From contig CM037835.1 of assembly GCA_021234535.1 (NCBI GenBank), positions 2,852,001 to 2,916,000 of the forward strand: 64,000 nucleotides of DNA, given 5' to 3'. This document shows, piece after piece, positions 39,701 to 49,161 of this stretch. Both the position numbers and the translations under genes were made by a program. Below the pieces are notes generated by a model that ran no database searches, was not told the origin of the DNA, and saw only the letters and a program-made list of their open reading frames with translations. The DNA comes from Stichopus chloronotus (Eukaryota > Echinodermata > Holothuroidea > Aspidochirotida > Stichopodidae). The stretch's first letter is position 1. Every line of letters begins with the position of its first letter.

Positions 39701-42700
39701 TTTTGGTCATTCCTAGTCTTGGTCAAGATGGTTGTAAAATTTCTTTCTCTTGTTTCAACATGCAATGCTTACAACATACTATTTCAATACTCTAACAGAG
39801 CCTGTTTGTGAACTGATAACACGCCAGCTCTGTACCCAATCACGTTATGTATATATCCAAGGATCTGTTCCTTACAAACGTCTTGCACATTTGCCAAAAC
39901 TGGAGCATAACCATAAACCATGTGCAAAGCATTTGACCTTTATCCGTGTGACAGTTTTCCATGTACAGAGCGCTCATGTACTGTAATCACAGTGAAGTAC
40001 ATCTAATGCATCAAACAGTGGCAATTAATGCTATGTACGAACTGAGGCATTTCATCATCCTCCACTTCAGTCCTTTGCCTGTGGGCGTGGCCACAGCATC
40101 CTCCACCCACACTCCTATTATGAAAAGTCTGGATACTCATTGATATGAGAAGGTTAGGTCAGATTCCAACTTTCAAAAGTGAATCGATGCCCAAGGTTAA
40201 TACTGACTCTTTTTTCACATGCTCTCCCAGAACTGTTTGAATTATTTTGATAATGCTGATACCCAGCCTAGCATCCAACCTGTACAGGTGGCCTTAGACA
40301 GTCTCCATATATTTTACAACAATCCTAGTTGTTAGTGCAATGTTAAGCAATCCTATCCCAAGATGAATAAAAGATCCTGATGCATATGCCATTTCAGTGT
40401 ACTGTAAAGTTTCCAAATGGAAGTTCCTGTTAATACAGAACTATTATATTTAAAAAAATTGACAGTTCCACAGCTTCATGACATTTATTGCTGGGAGATT
40501 ATTGTTCATATTACAGTACCAGCCTCTTCATTTGTCTAATCTACAGTAGTTTGCAATGAGTTTTCTAAAAACAGGTTGTTACCATATCCAATCCCCTTTC
40601 GTTGGTACGTGAGGGCAAGACTACAGAGGGCAAGCTACTATAGCAACAGGCTCTGATATAGTAAATACAGCAACTATACCCCTTGGATCATGTCCAAAGA
40701 TACAGTGTTTAAGATAGAGAGAGGAATTTGATGCAAATAGGCCCTTTGATTTAGTGTGGTTGTATTTGTCATACTTGGCATCTGGAAAAGCACTGGATCC
40801 TTATCACTTAAAGTAAATTGCCATATTCGGTGAGGAAAATAATCTCCAGAGCCAAAGGTGAAGCTATCTTATAACTTGTGGTACAGTATCCTTTTTGACA
40901 ACAATGTGAATTCTAACTGTACCACTAGTTCTTTCCCTTTTTTTTCTCTAATATACTGTATGATTTGAGGATTTCCTCAAATCACTTGAATATACATAGA
41001 TGTCCCACATTCCACCCACACACACAGTACATGTGCAAATGTTACCATTGGATGGCAGGTACCGTGCTCTGAAGAAAAGAAGTAAAGTTGTATGACAGTA
41101 AAAGATTTAGGCCCAAAAGTTGTTAACAGTGGGTCTTTCCCAATAAATGTAACCATTTGATGTGACTTTTTAATTTAAGGTACAAAACTAAACCTTACAA
41201 AAATGGTATCACCTGAATTTAAATGTATTCCATAAAAACACTTGTAGGAGTGATGGTCAGTGTCTGTGTCATTTCTGTCTGTTTTTGTTTGGGGAGCGAT
41301 TTTATGGAATCCCAAAAGTCAAGTCTGGGACAGGACTGGTGCAACAATTCCCAGTACTGTATTTTTCAAAGTTACGTGATGAAGATGCAAAGTAATATCT
41401 AATGATGATGCAATTACAGTTAATAATAATAAACATTCATACAATGAAGAGTGAAGACTAATAAAATGGTGACAAGACAAACATGGAGAATTATCTTACT
41501 GTATCTATTTTCTACTTAAATCTTTTTTTAACTCTATGAGCTGGAGCCGATTCTGCCCCCCTCCACGAAAAACTTTCATGAAAAACATGAAATCATCAAA
41601 CAAACCAAGTAAAACAAGAGACAAAGGTACAGTAAGTTATTACATGGAGGGAAGGATGAACTGTTTGTCACATCAATATATCCCAGCAAGGTATCATTAA
41701 GGACCTAATTGAAACTGGTCAGCTTCAACATTTCAGAAAGGTTTCTCTCACCCTCAGCAATTGAAATTGTTAAATATGAAGCTAACACCATTACCGAGTT
41801 TGGCAACCCAGCTCACTCAGTATGGTGCAGCTAGAATGAAACTTAGGGATGCAATTAGGTTGTCTTTCCTTGGGATATTATTTGTGGTAGAATTCATGCA
41901 GGGATAAGTCAAATTATTGGCCAAATTAGCTGTTGGCTTGAAGTTTCTTTGTAGAGATTCCCAGACTTCGTCTTCATCAAAAAGTGGTTATCATTACAAA
42001 GCTACCCTTTTGACATTCCATACTGTAGATTCTAGCTCCAATACACTTTAGTGCTAGCTTACATTACACAAAGCTCAGCTAGGTGAATGAAGATGGTCAT
42101 GCAGAACAAGCAGAAAGCTTCAGGGTTTTCAAAGACAAAAATTTCACGTTCAGGGATATCAGTGGATAAAGCACTTGTTTGGTGGTGGAAATTACACACT
42201 CAACTGTACACGTGCATATCAAACTTCTGCAATGATTTACCAGAAGGATCATGAAAGAGGAAGAGTGAAAGAAAAAGGAAGAATCTTGTGTGAGCATGAT
42301 TTTTTCCAATGAAGTATTGCAACTCATGGCAAGTAATTTCCTTTATGCTGTATGTGCCAAAGGGTTAGTGAACATATTTGTGTCTGGATTTTTTAACCAA
42401 AATTGGTAAGTTGCTACACAGAACTACCTCATTGCAGAACCTGTAAAGGCCCCTACCTGCTATAAAGTAACTGAATTTACTGTATATCTAGGCCCTAGGC
42501 TAATGTTATTTTTAATTTCATATTGTTTACTAGTGTGCTATCCTTTAAGCATTAACAGGAAAATCACATCTAATTCCGGTCAAATCAAGGACCACACATC
42601 AACAGCCCCCTAGGCTATTTGTGTGGATTTAGGCCTACTATCAGTATCAACCCTATCAACATTTTGCTGTCAGCTCAATGTCTGAGTCGGTTTTAAATGG

Positions 42701-43270
42701 CGTCTACTTCAGTCCAACGTCAACTGCATTGTCGTTTCCAAAGACGTTCGACGTTGGACCAACATCACGAAAGACAGCCATCTGACATCGTTTGGACCAA
42801 AATCCGACCGTTTAATGTCCATTTACAGTCCGTTTGATGTCGGCAACAACATTGCAATACTTTTTTACTTCCATCCGACATTGTTTTCCAGTCGGGGAAA
42901 GGATGTTCCTTCGAACGACATCTGTGAGACGTTGGATTTATCTGACAATACCTGACCATAATCCAACTGATTGAACCAAATGCAACGTCCAACCAATGGC
43001 AACGTTTACAGGACAATTCTGCCAACAGTACATAAAATTAGCAATTAACAGCAACTTAGGCCTCACTTTGTCATTTTGACGTTTGGTAAATGACTGTAGG
43101 CCTAACGAAACTTAGTCTACTGTAGGACTACAGTAGTAATATTGTTAGGGTCATAACTACTTTCAGTGAAAACAAACATTTCTGACAAACTTACTAGTTG
43201 CCAATATGTTACCACACAGTTCACATTTGAATTGTTTTCCGATTCGTCGTATGAACTCATCGCCATCCAT
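23709..43270 (-). CDS. TUT1: TUT1 / Star-PAP: speckle-targeted terminal uridylyl- and poly(A) polymerase, complete, 8 coding exons
   Basis: TUT1 adds the 3' uridine tail to U6 snRNA and polyadenylates selected mRNAs in the nucleus. Coding exons on the minus strand are 43195-43270, 34295-34485, 33643-33876, 31326-31574, 27652-27947, 26805-27028, 26302-26394 and 23709-24769. They sum to 2424 bases, or 807 residues plus stop, with every junction in phase (human protein about 870). Domains in order: CX2CX12HX5H zinc finger (C16, C19, H32, H38); RRM about 54-125 with RNP2 VFVGNL; nucleotidyltransferase with GSSVNG and SDLDIF (catalytic D225, D227) and third Asp343 in HCDITLNN; an acidic insert at 281-291; the central-domain LTNYAVTWMVILFLQ; PAP-associated motif GPLNIQDPLELTHN; and a C-terminal tail with IWTGRRKIRRSLQ. 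The ATG at 43270 has a strong context (ACAAAATGG). An in-frame ATG four codons upstream is weaker. Upstream lie three DR1 repeat sites. Confidence 0.96.
24770..26301. other. TUT1 intron 7
   Basis: Intronic. The only feature seen is a GT-rich microsatellite at about 25598-25652. ORFs here are short and unsupported. Confidence 0.6.
26302..26394 (-). CDS. TUT1: TUT1 exon 7
   Basis: A short 93-base exon encoding about residues 424-454 with TIDGWNCSLD, matching the VDGWDCSF segment of vertebrate TUT1. The acceptor is TATGCAG and the donor GTAACA, phase 1 on both sides. Confidence 0.93.
26805..27028 (-). CDS. TUT1: TUT1 exon 6 (central domain)
   Basis: Residues 349-424. It includes IHQIRMWAKLCHVSE and KLTNYAVTWMVILFLQ, the helical nucleotide-recognition region. 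The acceptor is AAAATTAG and the donor GTAAGC, phase 1 at the 3' end. Confidence 0.94.
27652..27947 (-). CDS. TUT1: TUT1 exon 5 (acidic palm insert and third catalytic Asp)
   Basis: Residues 251-349. It begins GSSSQGSSARVDGGSDE, runs through an Asp/Glu-rich, disordered-looking insert, and then KPLVKFIHRKSGLHCDI with Asp343. Family members carry a long low-complexity insertion at this same place, and the one here is shorter than in human. The exon ends AATAG at donor GTAAAG, phase 2. Confidence 0.95.
27948..31325. other. TUT1 intron 4
   Basis: Intronic. It holds an 11 bp inverted repeat (28657-28680), a duplicated phrase 'ggacctgtgacctca' at about 28360-28400, CpG-containing sequence at 28680-28840, and an antisense 160-codon ORF (29829-30311) with no recognised domain. 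Confidence 0.5.
31326..31574 (-). CDS. TUT1: TUT1 exon 4 (catalytic core, first two Asp)
   Basis: Residues 168-250 (83 codons, phase 0). It contains EEVLSEFFAQCRVFPYGSS and ERSDLDIFLSL, the glycine-serine loop and DxD of the polymerase-beta-like nucleotidyltransferase fold, D225 and D227. The acceptor is TTTATAG and the donor GTAAGT. Confidence 0.95.
31575..33642. other. TUT1 intron 3
   Basis: Intronic. Small tandem repeats of 'tctgtatgtaact' occur near 31920-32000. Nothing else recognised. Confidence 0.5.
33643..33876 (-). CDS. TUT1: TUT1 exon 3 (RRM end and linker)
   Basis: Residues 90-167 (78 codons, phase 0 both sides). SAYAIIEFAEEESATKAI is the RNP1-like strand and following helix, then MNGQHIVVRPREVREF. 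I place the donor at ACA-GTGAGT (33641/33642). Reading through gives a longer ORF to 33601, but only the spliced form continues into the helix shared with vertebrate TUT1 (LAQKLVERETIGEQLI). Confidence 0.9.
34295..34485 (-). CDS. TUT1: TUT1 exon 2 (zinc-finger histidines, RRM start)
   Basis: Residues 26-89. HMNGKKHRHL carries the two zinc-binding histidines, and RSVFVGNLIKTNSE starts the RRM with RNP2. The acceptor is CTCCTCCTCAG, and the exon ends ...MDKEK at donor GTTAAC, phase 0. Confidence 0.94.
36846..37215 (+). mobile_element. Possible tRNA-derived SINE
   Basis: TAGCTTGGTGG at about 36856 fits a tRNA A-box, followed by 'gcgtctgtcttgcaacca', which resembles a tRNA anticodon arm. The expected B-box is degraded. 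Further on, 'gagagtgtat' and 'atacactctc' (about 37075-37109) form a hairpin. No target duplication was identified and only one copy was seen, so this is tentative. Confidence 0.28.
37788..39216. mobile_element. hAT-like non-autonomous DNA transposon, intact copy
   Basis: A 1,429 bp element with 15 bp perfect terminal inverted repeats, CAGGGTTTCCCCTGG. The direct repeat AATAC lies on each side (37783-37787 and 39217-39221). CAGGG termini are typical of hAT elements, although hAT duplications are usually 8 bp, so the superfamily is inference. Small ORFs (for example 37875-38120 minus and 38192-38491 plus) are preserved in the second copy only because the copies are nearly identical. None resembles a transposase. 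The left end also has an internal palindrome 'aggcggccgcct'. Confidence 0.85.
39535..39640 (-). repeat. Dispersed repeat copy (family of 14505 and 17105)
   Basis: The reverse complement matches 17105-17215 in ordered phrases from 'ttggcttt' to 'atctcatgt'. It lies 320 bp right of the hAT-like element in TUT1 intron 1. Confidence 0.55.
40961..40984. repeat. 11 bp perfect inverted repeat, 2 nt spacer
   Basis: TGATTTGAGGA at 40961-40971 and its exact complement at 40974-40984. Confidence 0.75.
43195..43270 (-). CDS. TUT1: TUT1 exon 1 (first half of the zinc finger)
   Basis: Only 25 codons plus one base, too short to stand out alone. It encodes the start Met and KCELCGNILAT with the two zinc-binding cysteines, then donor GTAAGT. 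Splicing to exon 2, 8.7 kb away, creates an Asn codon (A+AT) and completes the U1/matrin-type finger with the correct CX2CX12HX5H spacing. This is strong evidence that the exon is real. Confidence 0.9.
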
Positions 43271-46200
43271 TTTGTGCCACATGGGATAACTCAAACACTG
43301 AGCTGTAGCCAAGAACCATCAGAAGAAAGGTGTAGCGCTGATACATTGAACACATGACAGCGTGTGGCGTTATATTGGGTAAGTAGTAGTTCTGCTACTT
43401 GTCCCTACTGTTGCCCTGCAGATCTATGGCGCGCCGTTTGTGACAAGTAAATGAAGCCTTCAAAACTCACTGAGCCTTCAAAAAAGGCAAAGGCATTAAA
43501 GTGATCTTTTGGTAATTTGTAGCTCCCTCATAAGGAAGCTGCTTTTTGTAGATTTTCGCAAGAGAGGAAATAAACTGTGCTGCCATGGTTTGGCCAATCA
43601 TCTTTTACTAAATAAGACACATTCACAACCACAAATGAAATTCGTACAAGCTTCACTTCTTGAGATATTGTGTTCGCAAGGTTTTCACAATTTGACCACT
43701 TTTAACCCCAAGTGACCTTTGACCTCCAGGAAAAACATTCCATTGGGGTACATATATTTACCAAATATGACATATGTGCAAGTTTCCCTTCTTAAGGTTT
43801 TTGTTTACAAAGTTTTCACTATTTGACCCTAAAATGACCTTTGACCTCCACCAAAAACAACTGACTTCTTGCACTCAGTAAGGTAGACCTACAAATCAAA
43901 TATGAGATCTATGCAACTTTCATATCTCGAGATGTCGTGTTTACAATGTTTCACTTATTGAGTTTCCCTTATTGAGATATGGTGTTCACAAGGTTTTCAT
44001 TTCTTGACCTTGTTGACCCAAATGACCTTTGACCTCCACCAAATGGGCTTCTTTTGCTCCATGCTCAATAAGGTACATCCACATACCAAATATGAGATCT
44101 GTAAAACTTCTCCCTTCTTGAGATATCATGTTTACAAGGTAGGTGCCCAAACATATATACTGTACACACACATATACAATCACGCACATAAATACATACA
44201 CCTGCATGATTACAAAGGTTATGATTTCATTGAAATAAAAAAAAAAAACACCCTATTCTAGGCTATAAGCCCCATGAGAAGTTGATCTAACAGAAAACAT
44301 GGACATCATTAGGGATTATTTAGCTAGTCATTATTCAGACCTCACAACCAAGCTGCTCTTCACTATAGCTACATGTTGACACTTCCCAACTTCAGTGTTA
44401 TTGATACACAGCGATCAAATATTTTATTGACCAACTAATAAAGTGTGCTTGCCCTTGGAAGAAAAAAACAAAACTGGAAGTTAGCATCCTGAGTAATTTC
44501 CAAAGATTTACAAGAAGCAAACACTCAGATTCCACTTTGGAATGCATGTTCAGTACGCTTACTCACTTTCATTATGAATTTAGAGGTGGATTCACCTGTT
44601 TGATGTGTTTTAATGGTCGTTTAAGGCCCACCCTCCCTCCTTCCCGCAGGCTTTCTCTTTTGTTTGTGCCACAGAGCCTTATAATGGCCTTTTGTGAAGA
44701 TATATATGTACATGCTGCACCACTGTTGAACAACTGAGGGCTACTTATCACGTTGACCAATCAAAAACATAGAAACTCATATGCAAATTGTTGTCACCCA
44801 CAATTGCATGACCAATCCCATAAATATTGTGACAAATACTTCCATGTCAGTGTATTTTCCACCCATTCCAATGTAATTTGTCTGAACCAGCTGGCGAATG
44901 GAAATAAAAGGTTAACAAATTGGGGTAAACACCTGATGTTGAGCTACTTTTGTCCTACTGAGATATAGATAGTTATATTGAACCTACTAAGGACACCATC
45001 ATGACCTTTTTCTTTGGCATTTATTTTATAGTATGTTAAGATTTACCACATATAGGGCCAAAAAATGCATGAAGTCCACTTGTTTGTATGGCATTAGATT
45101 TCACCATATGCTATACCTACTATTATGGCAACCTCCCTCCCCACCCTCCAATTTACCTTCAGTTCAACTTGGGGGAAACTTTATCTGGCAGATGTGCAAT
45201 GATATAGGAAACAAAAAATAACACTCTCAAAGAAGTCGTCATGAGTTACATCTATTTCGTCATCATATGAAAAGTAATCTGTATATAAAATAGTTCGCTG
45301 CATTTGATGCAAAGCCATCAGAAGAATCAAAATATATAAAGAGCTTGCAAGGAAACGAACTTGATTTCTGTTTTCAAATATGAAACAGGATTATTAATTA
45401 ATAATCTGACATACTTAAATATAATGAAAGGGTGTAACATACATACTTCGAAGGCCATTCAAATTCACTGAGCCATAAATGAACAATGATACAGGATGTA
45501 TCAGGCATCTACTGAAGATATTGTTTAAAGTTGTAAATATTGTGCAATCTCGCATAAATTGCATTCAAATGCTAACCTTTGGTTGACTTCAAATTACATT
45601 TCCGATCCTGTGTCCAAACAACTCACCTTCATATGACACATTCATCACCTCACGCATCCCTTTCACATCTATTTTCAGTATCTAAGGCAAATTGTGATGA
45701 TCACAAATGAATATCAAATGCAAAGGCACCACTGGTTGATTAAAAGCCTTTACATAATTATTGAAAGCTTTAAATACTTTTCATATGCAAAGAGACATGC
45801 ACACAAAACTAATTAAGACACCAAATAGTTCCTGATAAGGAAAATACACCTTTTGATGTGCACAGAAAATAATGGGACGAACTTCAACTTATGTGGCACA
45901 CAGATAAGCTAATAATCAAATCTGTACAAGTTGTGCCCTTCTTGAGAGAGTCAAGTGTTTTCAAGACAGTGAAGGCATTGCTGACATCAGGAATAACTTC
46001 AAAGGTTATTATTACAGCATCATAAAAAATTCACCAAAATGTCACGAGGAACACCCATCAAATTCTCACAAAGCACACTGTTACAGTACAAAGTCATAAG
46101 ATGGTAAGACACTTGCTGTGCATCAAAAAAGTGGTTGTCCTTGTCAAATTATCAAACATACAAGATATAAACTTACTTTACTAAGTTGTTCTTCCATGAA

Positions 46201-48986
46201 AAACAGTTGTTAATCACTGTTCATATTACTACTATCATTACATTGCTTCAAATGCTCTCTATAAAACATAAATTTGGCTACTGTCAGAAACTTTGGTTGT
46301 CTGAAGGACTTTGTAGAAAACTCTACTTGCCTGTTTTAAGCTTGCACATACCAGGAAAAACACTTGATTACAATTCATTACTGACAATTACTACATTGCT
46401 TCAAATGTTCTGAAATACAAATTTAGTTATTGAAGGCACAAAACTAATTTGGTAGTCTGAATGAAATTCTGATTGCCCTTTCTAAATTTTAGGCATCTTG
46501 GACAACAGAATTAAAGATGGGCTTCGAAAGGAGAGTGCTTTATCCCAAACAACCAATGACCACCATCAAATACAACCTCTGGAAATATAAATTCTAACTC
46601 TTCCAAATATACAATGTTCCTTTGGTTTGCAATATCTAGATAACAAAATATCAAATCAGGTCAAATTCCCAGTGTGGCATCACAAACACATACCGCATGA
46701 ATATTAATGCACTTGTTTACAACTTCTTATAAATATCACAATGCATCATTTGTATTGTTTTTGTATAGATGCCAGTATACTACACTGAATGCTACACACC
46801 TAATGTGAAATGTAACAAACAACAAAGGGAATGAGCACTTTAGTTTAAAGGTAATAAATTTTTTACCCTCAACTTACTTAATAGTGTAAGTGCAATTCAG
46901 TGAGATGGAAAAGTAAAAAGATACATGGAAGTGTAAATGATTTAATATAATTTAAAGTTGGAAGACTTAATAATATTTCAATCACAGAAACCTTTGCCAA
47001 ATGAAAAGTAATGGCTCATTTTTGTTCATGAAAATAAGAAATCTCTGGTGGGAGAGTTGAAAGTAATATTAAAACAAACACTTCAGTGAAAATGTAGAAC
47101 TTGGAAGACACATGTGGTGATTGTTATTCTGTCGCAGCAAATCACATTAAGGTTCTGACCCTACAATTGCAAAGGTCCTCAAATAATGAAGCTACAGCAC
47201 AAACTATGTTAAAGTTCACTTTGGTAGTGAACAGCAAATGATAGTTCACACTATGACTTTTGCAGAGTATTTACAAGTTTGCATCTATCTTAATCTATTT
47301 ATAGCTTTATCAAGTGTATACACAATAATCAGTAGAAGTGTAAGAGTCTAATTCATCTCAGATGAAGGACTAAGCCTTGTTACTATGTGCAACACAGTGC
47401 CGTCAATGTCTGTTCCACTTTCTGACAAAAATGCAGAGAGTATCATTTTGATCTACAGTAACTTGGTGGTTATAATATTAAAAAGCTCATTCCACCTTTT
47501 TGCATTCCATAGTACAATTGTGAAGGTTCTATGATACCACGGCAGTTAGTTAATATTTGCTTAACAATGACTCAAAAGGATCCAGAAAAACCTTTTTTTA
47601 GAGTGGATTTGGAAGAGTGCATAAGATATATTCAAATTTAAATAACACATACATTTAATGATGGCTTCAAATGTTTCATTAGAACTGTAGTCTTGCAATT
47701 GAGTTAGGTGTGTGCATAACTTTCATTCACAAAATGATCTTTGATAAATGATTCAGTAACAATAAAGAAAACCTAACAAAACTTCTCTTTGCAATGGATT
47801 TGGAAGTGTGCATACTGTAAGTTTCACTCATGCAATGAATTTACATAACATATGAAGATTCATTTAACTTCGAAGGATCCAAAAACCTTAATTTAAATTA
47901 ATTTTAGATTGTGCATATGTACAGTTAATATAAAATCATAGATTTGTCTGAACCGAATAGTTACTCTCATTTTGTTTCTCCCTGCCAAAAATGTAGATTG
48001 GCATGAGAAGTGTCTGCTTTTAAAACAATGGGTCAATCATACATGTAAATGCCCATATAATGTGGTAATATGATCATCAACTTCTGTGCTTGTATTTCGG
48101 AAGGCACTAACTGCTGGAACACACACTTTAACTGGAATAAACAGTCACCTCAACTTGATTTTAAAGCATCATCTAAATCATACAAACCTCCTCTTTTATA
48201 CTTTACAAGTATCTTTCAGGAAATTTCAAATTATCGTGTATTCAAAGTAAACAAATAACTTGCATAAATTTAGCAATCCAGAAACAAAAATATTGCCACA
48301 AGATGCAAAAGAGCCATCCATGAATTATGATAGGGGACTGTACTAAGACAATTGGGATGAGTGTATTTTCCCTTTAAGCCTGCAGATTTACTACCTCCCT
48401 GAAGTAGGTCTATGACTTAACATGACCCATGTGTTTCAACTGTGTACTTTTCTTTTGAACACTCATGGAAAAGGGGATTTTGACCACCCACCAGTACAGA
48501 TTAGCATACAAGCTTGCTGTCCAAATGCACATAGCTTAGGTTTATACTAATGAACCAAAAAAAAATCTGTTATTTGCCACAGCATGTACATAAAATTAGA
48601 ACTGCAACATCTTGACATTCTCTTGTTAACTTGTAGCAGGCACAGAATATGTCCTTTGGCAACAGTGAACATAACAGCAGAAAAACTCTTTGCAATAACA
48701 TCTGGTTTCAAATCAATCCACTTGAATTTGAAAGACACAACAAAACAAAAATTAATTCACTATTCGTTGGAATGGCTTTACTGCTGACAACATTTACAGT
48801 TGTTTACAAAGACTTGCGACTAATTTGTAAATTTTTGCATAAGTCTCCTAGCAATGAGACGTTAACAAGCTAATCACTGAGATGAATCACCTCTGAGCCC
48901 AAGAGAAGGGACTGCAATCACAGTAAATGGAATGAAATCATTTTGTATGCAAATAATTCAAACAGCAATGTTATTCCTCTTTCTTT
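43271..48986. other. Intergenic region between TUT1 and the complexin 3' end
   Basis: It holds the TUT1 promoter side (GGCGCGCC near 43427), repeat block D (43630-44240), and AT-rich sequence from 44.3 kb that probably includes the complexin 3' UTR. Degenerate internal duplications occur at about 46190-46440 ('acattgcttcaaatg') and 47570-47890 ('tggatttggaag'). No other exon recognised. Confidence 0.45.
43630..44240 (+). repeat. Block D of the DR1-bearing tandem repeat, upstream of TUT1
   Basis: Three perfect TGACCTTTGACCT sites at 43713-43725, 43835-43847 and 44023-44035. They lie 443-753 bp upstream of the TUT1 start codon. The block ends with the common tail: 'gtttacaaggtaggtg', then a CA/TA-rich stretch (about 44155-44205), then 'gattacaaaggttatgattt' (44208-44227). 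Confidence 0.88.
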
Positions 48987-49161
48987 TCACATAACCAAAC
49001 ACTTGGACTCTTCTTCTGATGATGATTTCTGAGGTGGGCCATGATCTTCTACCATCTTGATATCATTTTTAGATTCTTTAAGTCCATATTTCTCTCGAAT
49101 GTCATTTCGTTTGGCTGCTCTTTCTGCTTTCTTTTTGTTCATTATTTCATCCCGTTTAGCC
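48987..49161 (-). CDS. cplx: Complexin exon 2
   Basis: 175 bases after acceptor TTTTCTAG. It encodes residues 48-105: end of the accessory helix, central helix, GPPQKSSSEEES tail and CLVM stop. Confidence 0.92.

Larger units (their letters stand above)
34486..43194. other. TUT1 intron 1 (8.7 kb)
   Basis: The largest intron of the gene. It contains a SINE-like stretch (about 36846-37215), an intact hAT-like element (37788-39216), a dispersed repeat copy (39535-39640) and a short perfect palindrome (40961-40984). A degenerate repeat with 'gtccgac'/'ttggacc' phrases lies at 42700-43010, next to exon 1. No coding exon was recognised. Confidence 0.55.

Noticed and set aside
42765..43025. 86-codon minus-strand ORF with several Cys/Trp just downstream of TUT1 exon 1
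   Set aside because: It overlaps a degenerate DNA repeat ('gtccgac'/'ttggacc' phrases), is not in phase with the TUT1 exon 1 donor and has no domain.
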